Source: Dyella sp. EPa41
GTDB lineage: Bacteria > Pseudomonadota > Gammaproteobacteria > Xanthomonadales > Rhodanobacteraceae
DNA: 64,000 nt
Reading direction: 5' to 3'
NCBI RefSeq assembly: GCF_016586165.1
Contig: NZ_BCPR01000003.1
Location: forward strand, 62,001 to 126,000
Part shown: piece by piece, positions 1-9,206 of the stretch
Layout of the letters: the number at the start of each line of letters is the position of its first letter
How positions within the stretch are numbered: position 1 is the first letter of the stretch
Program-made: the position numbers and the translations under genes
The notes under the pieces: generated by a model
Told to the model about the DNA's origin: nothing
The model's input: only the letters and a program-made list of their open reading frames with translations
Database searches by the model: none

Positions 1-1
1 C

Positions 2-94
2 GAGCGCCTCCAGCACGAAATCGCGGCCCGCCATGGCTACGTCATCGAGGACCACAGCCTGGTGCTCTACGTGCGGCCCAAGAAGGCCAAGTAA
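2..94 (+). CDS. fur: Ferric uptake regulator Fur, C-terminal end (partial)
   Basis: Only the last 30 codons are in the window, ending in a TAA stop. The peptide ends with an AARHGYVIEDHSLVLYV stretch followed by lysines, which matches the C-terminal strand of Fur family repressors (typical form: reading 'H-G-[YF]-x-[IL]-x-[DH]-H-S-L-x-L-Y'). Fur is the cytoplasmic iron-dependent repressor of iron uptake genes. The nearby order with recN and hrcA downstream supports fur, because that order is usual in Xanthomonadales. The DNA-binding and metal sites lie outside the window, so the call rests on the tail and on context. Confidence 0.75.
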   Translation, partial: ERLQHEIAARHGYVIEDHSLVLYVRPKKAK

Positions 95-117
95 GCGCCC
101 CGCAAGGCAGGTTTCGA

Positions 118-149
118 AGCCGGTGGCGGAGACGCCGCCGGCTTTTTTA
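118..149 (+). terminator. Rho-independent terminator of fur
   Basis: A ten-pair GC-rich stem (119-128 with 133-142, one G-T pair) around the loop GAGA is followed by six T residues. It lies 25 bases after the fur stop codon and points in the fur direction. Confidence 0.9.
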
Positions 150-229
150 TTCCGGCCGGTCTGGTGTCCCAATGAGGCTGGGACTGCGGTGCCGTGCTGG
201 CGAGGTGAAAAGGGGCCGGCGTTCGCCCA

Positions 230-271
230 TAAAAAAAGCCGCGGGAGGACTCCTGTCCGCCCTGCGGCTTG
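230..271 (-). terminator. Rho-independent terminator on the minus strand
   Basis: Read on the minus strand, AAGCCGC pairs with GCGGCTT and is followed by seven T residues. The interior can form a smaller hairpin, GGAC-AGGA-GTCC. It ends a leftward transcript, either the tail of the sensor kinase mRNA or the separate small RNA proposed at 232-440. Confidence 0.85.
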
Positions 272-440
272 ATCCGTTACCGGATGGCTCCTGGAGAGGG
301 CGAATTGCTCGCTCAACCCGGTTGTGCCACCGATTCCGGCGGAACGGCATCCTGCCGTTCTTCTTGCCCACCGTCCCCACGGTTGGCAAGGCTCACCATC
401 TTGCGATGGTGGCTCCCCCACATCGATGGAGAGAGCCTAA
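232..440 (-). ncRNA. Candidate structured small RNA with GGA-exposing hairpins
   Basis: About 200 bases between the sensor kinase stop (488) and a strong minus-strand terminator have no credible ORF but fold as a string of local hairpins. Read on the minus strand they are: a GGCTC/GAGCC-based stem (405-432), CACCATC-GCAA-GATGGTG, TTGCC-ACCGT/ACGGT-GGCAA, GAACGGCA-GGA-TGCCGTTC, ATCCG-GTAA-CGGAT, and the terminator hairpin with an AGGA loop. The stretch from 230 to 480 holds ten GGA triplets on that strand, at least two in perfect hairpin loops. That layout is typical of CsrA/RsmA-titrating RNAs. A processed 3' UTR of the kinase mRNA is an alternative. No clear promoter was found. Confidence 0.45.
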
Positions 441-487
441 CGAAGCCTTCACACGTCCGGTATTGGAAAATTTCCTATGTAACGTTC

Positions 488-2083
488 TTAAGTGCGCGCC
501 ACGTCACTGGTTTGCGTGCTGCTGCGCAACAATACGCGCAGGTGCACGCCCTGCGATTCGGGCCGGACCCGGAACAGGCCGCCCAGCGCCGTGACACGGT
601 CGCGCATGCCCTGCAGGCCGCGACCGCCGCGAGGCAGGCGCGCCGGCAGGCCGACGCCGTTGTCACGGATGTCCAGCAGGGCCAGCGCCGTGCCCTGGCG
701 CTCACCGATGCGCAGGCGCAGCTGGAATACATCGGCATGGGCGTGCTTCACCGCGTTGGTGGCGCTTTCCTGCACGAGGCGATAGATCACCGTGCGGGTG
801 TCGTCGTCCAGCAGGCGAGGGTCGCCGCGCAGCTCGGTGCGGTAGGCCACGCCGGCGGCGTTGAGCAGGTCACGGATCGGGCCTTCGTCCAGTGCCCGCA
901 GCAGGCCGAATTCGTCCAGCACCGCCGGGCGCAAGTCGTCCAGCAGGCGGTGCAGGGCGCGTCGCATATGGCCCAGGATCCCATTGATGGACACGCCGAT
1001 GTCATCCATGCCCGCCTGCGCGAGGCGCGACTGGGCCAGCTTGAGATGCGTCTGGATGGCGGTGAGGTTCTGCCCCAGCTCGTCGTGGAGCTCGGCGGCC
1101 ATGTGGCGGCGCTGGTTTTCCTCGGCCTGGAGATTGCCGCGGGCGGCGTCCCGGAGCTGGCGGGCGAGATGGTCCAGGCGGCGGTTCACGGCGGCGAGGT
1201 AGACGTTCTGCTCGGCCACGCGCTCGCTGCTGCGGCGCAGGGCATCGGTGGCTGAACCGAGCATCAGGGCGCCCGTGCCGGCCACCGCGAGGAACAGCTC
1301 GCCAGGGGCACTGGGGATGCCATGGCCGGAAATGTGGTCCATGACGGTCATGCCCAGGCTGGAAATCAGCATGGACAGGCTGGCGCCGCGCCAGCCATGG
1401 CGGAACGCGAAGAACAGCACCGGCGCCAGCGACAGCACGCGGGCGAACTGGGGCTGCGGCGCGGCATGCGAGGACAGCACCATCAGGATCGCCAGCGAAG
1501 GCACCAGCACCAGCAGGCCATCCATCAGCAGGCGCGCCATGGCGCGTTTGGCCAGGCGGGCGCGCATCAGCATCACCAGCAGGGGCACCACCAGCAGCAC
1601 GCCGACGTAGTTGCCGAGCAGGTCCTGTCCCAGCGCCTGGATCATCAGGTCGGAGGTCGGGCTGGCGTGCACCAGGGCCAGCAGCACGGCGTCGGTGGCG
1701 GTCGTGGCGGCCACGGTGAAGGCCGCGGACAGCAGCAGGCGGGCGACGTCTTCGGGGTCGCGCAGGCTGGCGTGAAGCTTGGCGCGGCGCATCAGCCAGA
1801 GGCAGATCGCCACCACCGTGGGTTCAGGCACTTCGCCCAGCAGAAAGCCGGTCCAGCCCAGCGGCAGGCCATGGGTTGCGGCCAGCAGGCCGGTCGCCGC
1901 GAACTCCGCGCCCAGCAGCCACGGCCACATGCGCATCGGGGCCAGCAGCAGGGCGCCGAAGCGCAGGCCGTAGGGAAGCATCCAATAGGGCTGCTCGGTG
2001 GGCCACAGCAGCAGCCAGAGCAGGAAGTAGCCGACGGCAAGCAGGAAACCGGTAGCAGGAAGAACAGAAGATTTCGATGGCAT
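488..2083 (-). CDS. MASE1-type sensor histidine kinase (NarL/UhpB class)
   Basis: A 531-residue membrane sensor kinase. The first 290 residues are a run of hydrophobic helices resembling the MASE1 integral membrane sensor domain, followed by a short coiled-coil linker. The HisKA_3 dimerisation segment contains AAELHDELGQ with the probable phosphorylated His333, and the HATPase part shows ESATNAVKHA (N box) and DNGVGLP/GRGLQGM (G boxes). It is divergent from the response regulator at 2153, its likely partner; the ligand is unknown. The start at 2083 (MPSKSSV) was chosen because the first membrane helix follows directly; the longer reading frame would run back over the regulator gene. The pair sits between fur and recN, which are often neighbours in related genomes. 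Confidence 0.85.
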   Translation of the reverse strand: MPSKSSVLPATGFLLAVGYFLLWLLLWPTEQPYWMLPYGLRFGALLLAPMRMWPWLLGAEFAATGLLAATHGLPLGWTGFLLGEVPEPTVVAICLWLMRRAKLHASLRDPEDVARLLLSAAFTVAATTATDAVLLALVHASPTSDLMIQALGQDLLGNYVGVLLVVPLLVMLMRARLAKRAMARLLMDGLLVLVPSLAILMVLSSHAAPQPQFARVLSLAPVLFFAFRHGWRGASLSMLISSLGMTVMDHISGHGIPSAPGELFLAVAGTGALMLGSATDALRRSSERVAEQNVYLAAVNRRLDHLARQLRDAARGNLQAEENQRRHMAAELHDELGQNLTAIQTHLKLAQSRLAQAGMDDIGVSINGILGHMRRALHRLLDDLRPAVLDEFGLLRALDEGPIRDLLNAAGVAYRTELRGDPRLLDDDTRTVIYRLVQESATNAVKHAHADVFQLRLRIGERQGTALALLDIRDNGVGLPARLPRGGRGLQGMRDRVTALGGLFRVRPESQGVHLRVLLRSSTQTSDVART

Positions 2084-2141
2084 GCAGTCGATGTTACCTG
2101 TCGGCGTCGAGGGGTATAGGCGGCCATCCTTTCGGCTGCTA

Positions 2142-2157
2142 TACATGCAGGCATGTA
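2142..2157. promoter_or_regulatory. Inverted repeat over the response-regulator start
   Basis: TACATGC-AG-GCATGTA is a perfect 7-bp inverted repeat that covers the ATG of the NarL-type regulator (2153) and lies in the 69-bp gap to the divergent kinase. A TATACA hexamer at 2140-2145 could be a -10 box placing the transcript start at the ATG. An operator for autoregulation is a reasonable guess. Confidence 0.4.
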
Positions 2158-2788
2158 CAGCATTGTCCTGGTCGATGACCATGCCATCGTACGCGAGGGG
2201 TTCAAAAGGCTGATCGAGCTGGAGCCGGATCTGGAGGTGGTTGCGGAATGCCGCAGCGCCGACGATGCGGTGGAGGCAGTTGGCCAGCGTCGACCCGACC
2301 TCGTGGCGCTCGATCTCTCGCTGCCCGACGGCAGCGGGTTGCCGCTGATCGAGCATCTGCGCAGCGTGGCGGCGGACACCCGCATCGTGGTGCTGAGCAT
2401 GCACGACGGCGAACCCTATGTTTCCGAAGCGCTGCGCCGTGGCGCCAGCGGCTACGTCACCAAGGGCGTGGCGCCGGAGGAACTGGTGGCCGGCCTGCGC
2501 GCGGTGATGCAGGGCGAATGCTTCCTCAGCTCGGACCTGCGCAAGCGCCGCGCCGAACGGCCGAGTGAATCACGCGACCCCATACAGCGCCTGACCGCCC
2601 GCGAACGCGAGGTGTTCCTGCTGCTGGCGGCGGGTCGCGCACCCAAGCAGGTCGCCGGCGAACTGGGCATCGGCCAGAAGACCGTCTACATCCACCGCGC
2701 CAGCCTGATGGGCAAGCTGGGCGCCGGTTCGGAACTGGACCTCTATCGCATGGCGGCGGAGCGCGGCCTGCTGCCGCGCAAGAACTGA
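2153..2788 (+). CDS. NarL/FixJ-family response regulator
   Basis: 211 residues. The N-terminal receiver domain has the acidic pair D8-D9, the probable phosphoacceptor Asp54 in VALDLSLPDG, a conserved Thr/Ser segment (VVLSMHDG) and the YVTKG lysine. A C-terminal LuxR/GerE helix-turn-helix follows, beginning at LTAREREVFLLLAAG and containing the recognition segment IGQKTVYIHR. It is a cytoplasmic transcription factor, very likely phosphorylated by the divergent MASE1 kinase. Only a weak ribosome site precedes the ATG, which is compatible with a leaderless or near-leaderless mRNA. Target genes cannot be read from the sequence. Confidence 0.88.
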   Translation: MYSIVLVDDHAIVREGFKRLIELEPDLEVVAECRSADDAVEAVGQRRPDLVALDLSLPDGSGLPLIEHLRSVAADTRIVVLSMHDGEPYVSEALRRGASGYVTKGVAPEELVAGLRAVMQGECFLSSDLRKRRAERPSESRDPIQRLTAREREVFLLLAAGRAPKQVAGELGIGQKTVYIHRASLMGKLGAGSELDLYRMAAERGLLPRKN

Positions 2789-2812
2789 CCGCCATCATTC
2801 CGCCGCGCTCCC

Positions 2813-3043
2813 TGCAGGCGCGCACCCAGTGCACGACCGCAAGGCAAACCTGCCTGTAGGACCGCACCCAGTGCGCGACCGTGGCATCTCGTTGCGCCGA
2901 GTCACTGATCTCCGCCAACACAACAGGCCACGCCTTCCCTGCGAAAGCACACCCTGTGCGCAACAGGGCAAGGACCGCCGTACTGCCAATGGGCGAAGCC
3001 GTTTCCAGGCCCGGCTGGAGTCGCGCACCGGGTGCGCTCCCAT
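2813..3043. repeat. Cluster of four REP-type palindromes
   Basis: Copies of the element GTAGGAGCGCACCCAGTGCGCGACC, some degenerate, lie at about 2813-2839, 2855-2881, 2942-2965 and 3018-3043, the last in inverted orientation. The core CGCACCCAGTGCG is a near-perfect hairpin. The cluster fills the gap between the convergent 3' ends of the response regulator and recN. Other copies occur near 18532, 18735, 20281, 20334 and 22703. They are typical of transposase-mobilised (RAYT) REP families in Xanthomonadales; no RAYT gene is in the window. Confidence 0.85.
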
Positions 3044-3069
3044 GGGGCCCCGTCTCTCCAGGGGATGCC

Positions 3070-4740
3070 TCAGGCCTGCGCGCGATCCAGCATCTGCTTC
3101 GCGTGCGCCTTGGTTTCACGCGTGATCTCCACGCCGCCGAGCATGCGCGCCAGCTCGTCGCGACGCCCGTTCGCATCCAGCTTCTCGATGCGCGTGCGGG
3201 TGGATTCGCCATCACTGGCCTTGCTCACGCGCAGGTGCGCATGGCCCTGCGCGGCAACCTGCGGAAGATGGGTGACGCACAGCACCTGGCGCTGGCCGCC
3301 GAGGGCGCGCAGCTTCTGGCCGACCACTTCGGCCACGGCGCCGCCGATGCCGGTATCCACTTCGTCGAACACCATGGTGCCGATGGTGTCCTTGCCCAGC
3401 GTCGCCACTTCGATCGCCAGGCTGATACGCGCGAGTTCGCCACCCGAGGCCACCTTGCGCAGCGGGCGGGGCGGCTGGCCCGGGTTGGCGCTGACCAGCA
3501 ACTCGCAGCGCTCGCGGCCCTGCGCATCGGGGTCGCCTTCCCCGCTCGCTTCCAGTTCGATCACCAGGCGGCCGCCGCTCATGCCGAGTTCGGCCATCAG
3601 TGCGCTCACTTCGTCGCCGAGGCGAATGGCAGCCTCGGCGCGGGCCTGGCTCAGCGTGGCGGCCTGTTCGTCGTAGCGCTGCTGCAGTTGCTGGCGCTGG
3701 CGGGAGAGCTTGTCCACCGCATCGCCGGCGCCTTCCAGTTCGGCGAGTTCGTCGCGTAGCGTCGCCGCCTTGTCGTACAGCTCCGCCGTGGACACGCGGT
3801 GGCGGCGCGACAGTTCATGCAGCCGCGTGAGGTGGGTGTCGACCTCGGAAAAGCGTTCCGGATCGAGGTCCACGTCCAGCGCATAGCGGCCCAGGCCGTC
3901 GGAAGCTTCGGTGAGATGGATGGAGGCGTTGTCCAGCAGCTCCAGCAGCGGGGCGAGCCGGTCGTCCAGGGCGGCCAGCTTGCTCATCTCCAGTTGCGCG
4001 CGACCCAGCGCCCGGCGCAAGGCGAATTCGCTGTCGCCATCGATCAGTTCGACCACGCCGCCGGCGCCTTCGGCCAGCCGGCCGGCATTGGCGAGCCGCT
4101 TGTGGCTGGCTTCCAGCTCGACCAGGCCGTCGGCGGGCAGGGCCCATTTCTCCAGCTCGTCCAGCTCATGGCGCAGCAATTCGATGCGTTGCTCGCGATC
4201 GTCGCCGCCGCTCAACTTGCGGATGCGCTGGCCCAGCTCGCGCCATTGCGTGGCCAGTTCGCGCACCTGGGCGACCAGGCTCTCGTTGCCGGCGTAGGCG
4301 TCGAGCAGTTCGAGCTGGTGGGCACGCGAGAGCAGCGCCTGGTGTTCGTGCTGGCCGTGGATCTCGACCAGCAGCGTGGCGAGTTCGCCCAGCTGGCTGG
4401 CATTGGCCGGTCGCCCGTTGATCCAGGCGCGCGAGCTGCCCTCGGCGCGGATCACGCGGCGCAGCTGGCAGGTCTCGTCTTCGTCCAGTTCCTCGCGGCG
4501 CAGCCACTCGCGCGCCTCGGGCAGGTCCGACAGGTCGAACTCGGCGGTGAGCTCGGCGCGGTCGCTGCCGGCGCGCACCATACCGCTGTCGGCGCGGGCG
4601 CCGGCCAGCAGCATCAGGGCGTCCACCAGCAGGGACTTGCCCGCGCCGGTTTCGCCGCTGACCACGGTAAGTCCCGGGCCGAAGGCGATCTCGGCTTCTT
4701 CGACGACGGCAAAATGACGAACGTAGAGCGAGGTGAGCAT
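3070..4740 (-). CDS. recN: DNA repair protein RecN
   Basis: A 556-residue SMC-like ATPase of double-strand-break repair, the usual RecN length. The N-terminal Walker A is visible as GETGAGKSLLVDAL (about residues 28-41). A central pair of long helical arms carries many E/R/L heptads, and the C-terminal half has the signature LRKVASGGELARISLA, the Walker B segment TMVFDEVDTGIGG and the CVTHLPQVAA switch. Cytoplasmic. The ATG at 4740 (MLTSLYVRHF) fits RecN N-termini; an in-frame TTG six bases upstream is less likely. The gene is divergent from hrcA with a 192-bp gap. No LexA box was recognised. Confidence 0.97.
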   Translation of the reverse strand: MLTSLYVRHFAVVEEAEIAFGPGLTVVSGETGAGKSLLVDALMLLAGARADSGMVRAGSDRAELTAEFDLSDLPEAREWLRREELDEDETCQLRRVIRAEGSSRAWINGRPANASQLGELATLLVEIHGQHEHQALLSRAHQLELLDAYAGNESLVAQVRELATQWRELGQRIRKLSGGDDREQRIELLRHELDELEKWALPADGLVELEASHKRLANAGRLAEGAGGVVELIDGDSEFALRRALGRAQLEMSKLAALDDRLAPLLELLDNASIHLTEASDGLGRYALDVDLDPERFSEVDTHLTRLHELSRRHRVSTAELYDKAATLRDELAELEGAGDAVDKLSRQRQQLQQRYDEQAATLSQARAEAAIRLGDEVSALMAELGMSGGRLVIELEASGEGDPDAQGRERCELLVSANPGQPPRPLRKVASGGELARISLAIEVATLGKDTIGTMVFDEVDTGIGGAVAEVVGQKLRALGGQRQVLCVTHLPQVAAQGHAHLRVSKASDGESTRTRIEKLDANGRRDELARMLGGVEITRETKAHAKQMLDRAQA

Positions 4741-4877
4741 GGGCAAGGGCGTGGTGAAGTCGGAGGATTGTAAAGGGCAGGGGGCGGGGAACGGATAGAG
4801 GGGCCGCTTCGCCCGTGCCAGCCCGGTGCGATGCGACCCGGACCGGCATGGCCGTCTCCCCCGTAGCCACCCCTTTC

Positions 4878-4906
4878 TTGCAAACTTTTCCGCCAGACCT
4901 TATTTC
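4878..4906 (+). promoter_or_regulatory. Possible sigma-70 promoter of hrcA
   Basis: TTGCAA at 4878-4883, a 17-base spacer and TATTTC at 4901-4906 give a moderate -35/-10 pair, 27 bases upstream of the hrcA ATG. No CIRCE inverted repeat (TTAGCACTC-N9-GAGTGCTAA) is present in the recN-hrcA gap, so HrcA does not appear to repress itself here through a normal CIRCE site. Confidence 0.35.
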
Positions 4907-4932
4907 TTTTGTGTCTCACGGATTGCTACAGC

Positions 4933-5985
4933 ATGCCCGCCGCCGATCTCGATGCCCGCGCACGCCGCCTGTTGCGCACATTGATTGCCCAATACCTCGC
5001 CGATGGCGAGCCCGTGGGGTCGCGCACGCTGTCGCGCTCCTCCGGCCTGGACGTCAGCCCGGCCACCATCCGCAACATCATGGCCGACCTGGAAGAAGCC
5101 GGCCTGGTCGCCTCGCCGCACACGTCGGCCGGCCGCGTGCCGACGCCGCGCGGGCTGCGCCTGTTCGTGGACAGCCTGATCGAGCTGCAGCCGCTGCCGA
5201 TGGACGAGATGGCCCGCCTCCGGCGCGAGCTCCCTCCTGGGCCGACCACGACGCGCGACCTGCTGGGCAATGTCTCGACCCTGCTGTCGGCGATGACCCG
5301 CTTCGCCGGCGTGGTCACGGTGCCGCGGCAGGCTGATTTCCCGCTGCGCCATATCGATTTCGTCGCGCTGCCCGACGCCCGCGTGCTGGTGATCCTGGTG
5401 TTCTCCGACAACCAGGTGCAGAACCGCATCGTGCAGCTGGCCAAGCCGCTGGACAGCCGTGAGCTGGAGCAGGCCGCCAACTACCTCAACAGCCAGTTTG
5501 CCGGCCTGCGCCTGGACGATATCCGGGCCCATCTGCTGCGCGAACTGCGCGAGACCAGCGGCGAGCTCAACCGCCTGATGTCCAGCGCGGTGGAACTGGC
5601 AGCGGCTTCGTTTGCGCCCGAGGGCGAGAGCGACGACGTGCTGGTCAGCGGCCAGACCAACCTCATGGGGTATTCGGAGCTGGCCGACCTGGAGCGCCTG
5701 CGCGAGCTGTTCGAGGCGTTCCAGAAGAAAAACGAGCTGCTGCAGCTGATGGAGGTCTGCGCCAAGGCGCCCGGCGTGCGGCTGTTCATCGGCGAGGAAT
5801 CGGGTTTCGCCGCCCTGGACGGCTGCAGCGTGGTAACCGCCAGCTATGGCGCGCAGGGGCGCGTGCTGGGGGCGGTCGGGGTCATCGGGCCCACCCGCAT
5901 GGCCTATGAACGGGTGATCCCGGTGGTTCAGGCCACGGCCGGATTGCTCAGCGACGCCTTGAATCGCGTCGCGACGACCTTATAA
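4933..5985 (+). CDS. hrcA: Heat-inducible transcription repressor HrcA
   Basis: 350 residues, normal HrcA length. The N-terminal winged helix shows LLRTLIAQYLADGEPVGSRTLSR and VSPATIRNIMADLEEAGLV, the family hallmark, followed by SPHTSAGRVPT. The C-terminal part contains the GAF-like dimerisation domain and ends with the segment GVIGPTRMAYERVIPVV. HrcA represses chaperonin genes through CIRCE elements. The ATG at 4933 was chosen because MPAADLDARARRLL aligns with normal starts; an in-frame GTG at 4909 would add eight atypical residues. It heads the hrcA-grpE-dnaK-dnaJ block, but a terminator separates it from grpE. Confidence 0.96.
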   Translation: MPAADLDARARRLLRTLIAQYLADGEPVGSRTLSRSSGLDVSPATIRNIMADLEEAGLVASPHTSAGRVPTPRGLRLFVDSLIELQPLPMDEMARLRRELPPGPTTTRDLLGNVSTLLSAMTRFAGVVTVPRQADFPLRHIDFVALPDARVLVILVFSDNQVQNRIVQLAKPLDSRELEQAANYLNSQFAGLRLDDIRAHLLRELRETSGELNRLMSSAVELAAASFAPEGESDDVLVSGQTNLMGYSELADLERLRELFEAFQKKNELLQLMEVCAKAPGVRLFIGEESGFAALDGCSVVTASYGAQGRVLGAVGVIGPTRMAYERVIPVVQATAGLLSDALNRVATTL

Positions 5986-5997
5986 CGCGCCCGGGAG

Positions 5998-6021
5998 GCG
6001 GGGTTTTACCCGCGGTTTTTT
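5998..6021 (+). terminator. Terminator between hrcA and grpE
   Basis: GCGGG pairs with CCCGC across a short T-rich loop and is followed by GG and six T residues, 13 bases after the hrcA stop. It probably gives partial uncoupling of grpE from hrcA. Confidence 0.6.
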
Positions 6022-6070
6022 GACGGCGGGCGCCAGGGGCGCCGGCCACGGATGAGGCTTGGAGTCATTC

Positions 6071-6604
6071 ATGCAGAACAACGATCCAACGACGTCGAAC
6101 ACGACCCAGGGCGCCGGCGGGCAGGGCGAGCCCCTCAACGCCGAACTGGAGGCGCTGAAGGCGCGCATCGCCGAGCTGGAGGCCAGCAACGTGGAGCTGC
6201 GCGACACGGTGCTGCGCGAAAAGGCCGAGATCGAGAACCAGCGCCGTCGACTGCATCGCGACGTCGAGCAGGCACGCCGCTTCGCCAACGAGAAGCTGCT
6301 CAACGAGCTGCTTCCGGTCTACGACGGCCTCGAGCGTGGCTTGCAGGTGGAAAGCGGTGACGTGGCCAGTGTGCGCGAAGGCATCGCCCTCACGCTCAAG
6401 TCGCTGCTGAAGATCGCCGAGAACAACGGCCTGGTCCAGGTAGACCCGGTCGGCCAGCCGCTGGATCCGGAAAGGCATCACGCGGTGAGCATGGTGGACG
6501 CCCCGGGTGCGGCGCCCAACACGGTGGTCAGCGTGCTGCAGAAGGGTTATGTGCTGAACGATCGGCTGTTGCGCCCGGCGCTGGTCGCGGTCGCGAAGGA
6601 ATGA
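6071..6604 (+). CDS. grpE: Nucleotide exchange factor GrpE
   Basis: 177 residues. A disordered N-terminus is followed by a long coiled coil (LNAELEALKARIAELEASNVELRDTVLREKAEIENQRRR) and the C-terminal beta domain with LLPVYDGLERGL, LDPERHHAVS and VLQKGYVLNDRLLRPALVAVA. GrpE releases ADP from DnaK. The ATG at 6071 has a GGAG ribosome site six bases upstream; an in-frame TTG at 6059 is unlikely. It lies 159 bp before dnaK, with a heat-shock promoter in that gap. Confidence 0.96.
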   Translation: MQNNDPTTSNTTQGAGGQGEPLNAELEALKARIAELEASNVELRDTVLREKAEIENQRRRLHRDVEQARRFANEKLLNELLPVYDGLERGLQVESGDVASVREGIALTLKSLLKIAENNGLVQVDPVGQPLDPERHHAVSMVDAPGAAPNTVVSVLQKGYVLNDRLLRPALVAVAKE

Positions 6605-6682
6605 TGCCGCCCGCCGGCGGTTTGGACGCCTGAACGGCGCCCGCGCCGGCATCGGTGGCAAAGGCATCGGAGCGCTTGCCGG

Positions 6683-6712
6683 CATTGAGTTGAGCCGTGG
6701 CCAGCCCCATCT
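6683..6712 (+). promoter_or_regulatory. Candidate heat-shock (sigma-32) promoter of dnaK
   Basis: CCCCATCT at 6705-6712 matches the sigma-32 -10 consensus CCCCATNT. CATTGAG at 6683-6689, 15 bases upstream, is an acceptable -35 (consensus CTTGAAA). The predicted start near 6720 gives a leader of about 45 bases before the dnaK ATG at 6764, which has GGGAG at 6751-6755. Confidence 0.55.
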
Positions 6713-6763
6713 GGAAACCAGTCGCGGCCGAGGGGTCGCTTAAGAATTTAGGGAGTAGACAAC

Positions 6764-8692
<1,929 letters not shown>

Positions 8693-8706
8693 GCAGGTGA
8701 AGTCGT

Positions 8707-8731
8707 GCAAGGGGCCATGAAGGCCCCTTGC
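8707..8731 (+). terminator. Strong hairpin after dnaK, without T tract
   Basis: GCAAGGGGCC and GGCCCCTTGC form a perfect 10-bp stem with loop ATGAA, 14 bases after the dnaK stop. No T run follows, so it may slow polymerase or protect the dnaK 3' end rather than terminate fully. Confidence 0.5.
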
Positions 8732-8764
8732 GCTGTAAATGGTGAATGGTGAACAGGGAAGAGC

Positions 8765-9127
8765 ATGCCGCGGCCGCATCATGGTTTGCGTGTCTGGCAG
8801 GACGCCATGCAGTTGGTGGCGCGCCTTTACCAGGCGACTTCCGGCTTTCCGGAGGATGAACGGTTCGGCTTGACCTCGCAGATTCGTAGGGCCGCTGTCA
8901 GCGTTCCCTCGAATATCGCGGAGGGAGCTGGACGTGGCAGCGCCAGGGAATTCGTCCGGTTCCTGCTGGTTGCCCGAGGATCGCTGGCTGAACTTGACAC
9001 TCAGCTGCGCATTGCTCAGAACCTGGGGTTCCTTCAGGATGCCAGGCTGCTTCTGGACGACATGGAAGATCTCCAGATCACCCTTGGTTCTCTCATCAAA
9101 GTTCAACGGATGCGTATTGAGTCATGA
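8765..9127 (+). CDS. Four-helix bundle protein (S23/bAvd-like)
   Basis: 120 residues. The motif LRVWQDAMQLVARLYQAT near the N-terminus, FGLTSQIRRAAVSVPSNIAEGAGR in the middle and EFVRFLLVARGSLAELDTQLRIAQNLGF after it are diagnostic of the four-helix bundle family first described from 23S rRNA intervening sequences and related to Avd of diversity-generating retroelements. The cellular function of stand-alone members is not known. It lies between dnaK and dnaJ, which are normally adjacent, and is flanked by GGTGAA-type repeats (8741-8755, and inverted near 9146-9160). This suggests that it arrived as a small cassette. No rRNA or retroelement parts are nearby. Confidence 0.88.
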   Translation: MPRPHHGLRVWQDAMQLVARLYQATSGFPEDERFGLTSQIRRAAVSVPSNIAEGAGRGSAREFVRFLLVARGSLAELDTQLRIAQNLGFLQDARLLLDDMEDLQITLGSLIKVQRMRIES

Positions 9128-9206
9128 CCCGCCGTAATTTCTCCATTGACTGTTCACAGGCGGCCCAGCCGCCGGCTTTCCAAGCCGAAGGCCGGCTTCA
9201 CCAACC

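Noticed and set aside
1322-2119. Plus-strand Gln/His-rich frame over the sensor kinase
   Set aside because: Shadow of the kinase gene; low-complexity product typical of antisense translation in GC-rich DNA.
4741-4932. CIRCE element upstream of hrcA
   Set aside because: Searched by eye for TTAGCACTC/GAGTGCTAA; nothing similar is present here or in front of grpE or dnaK.
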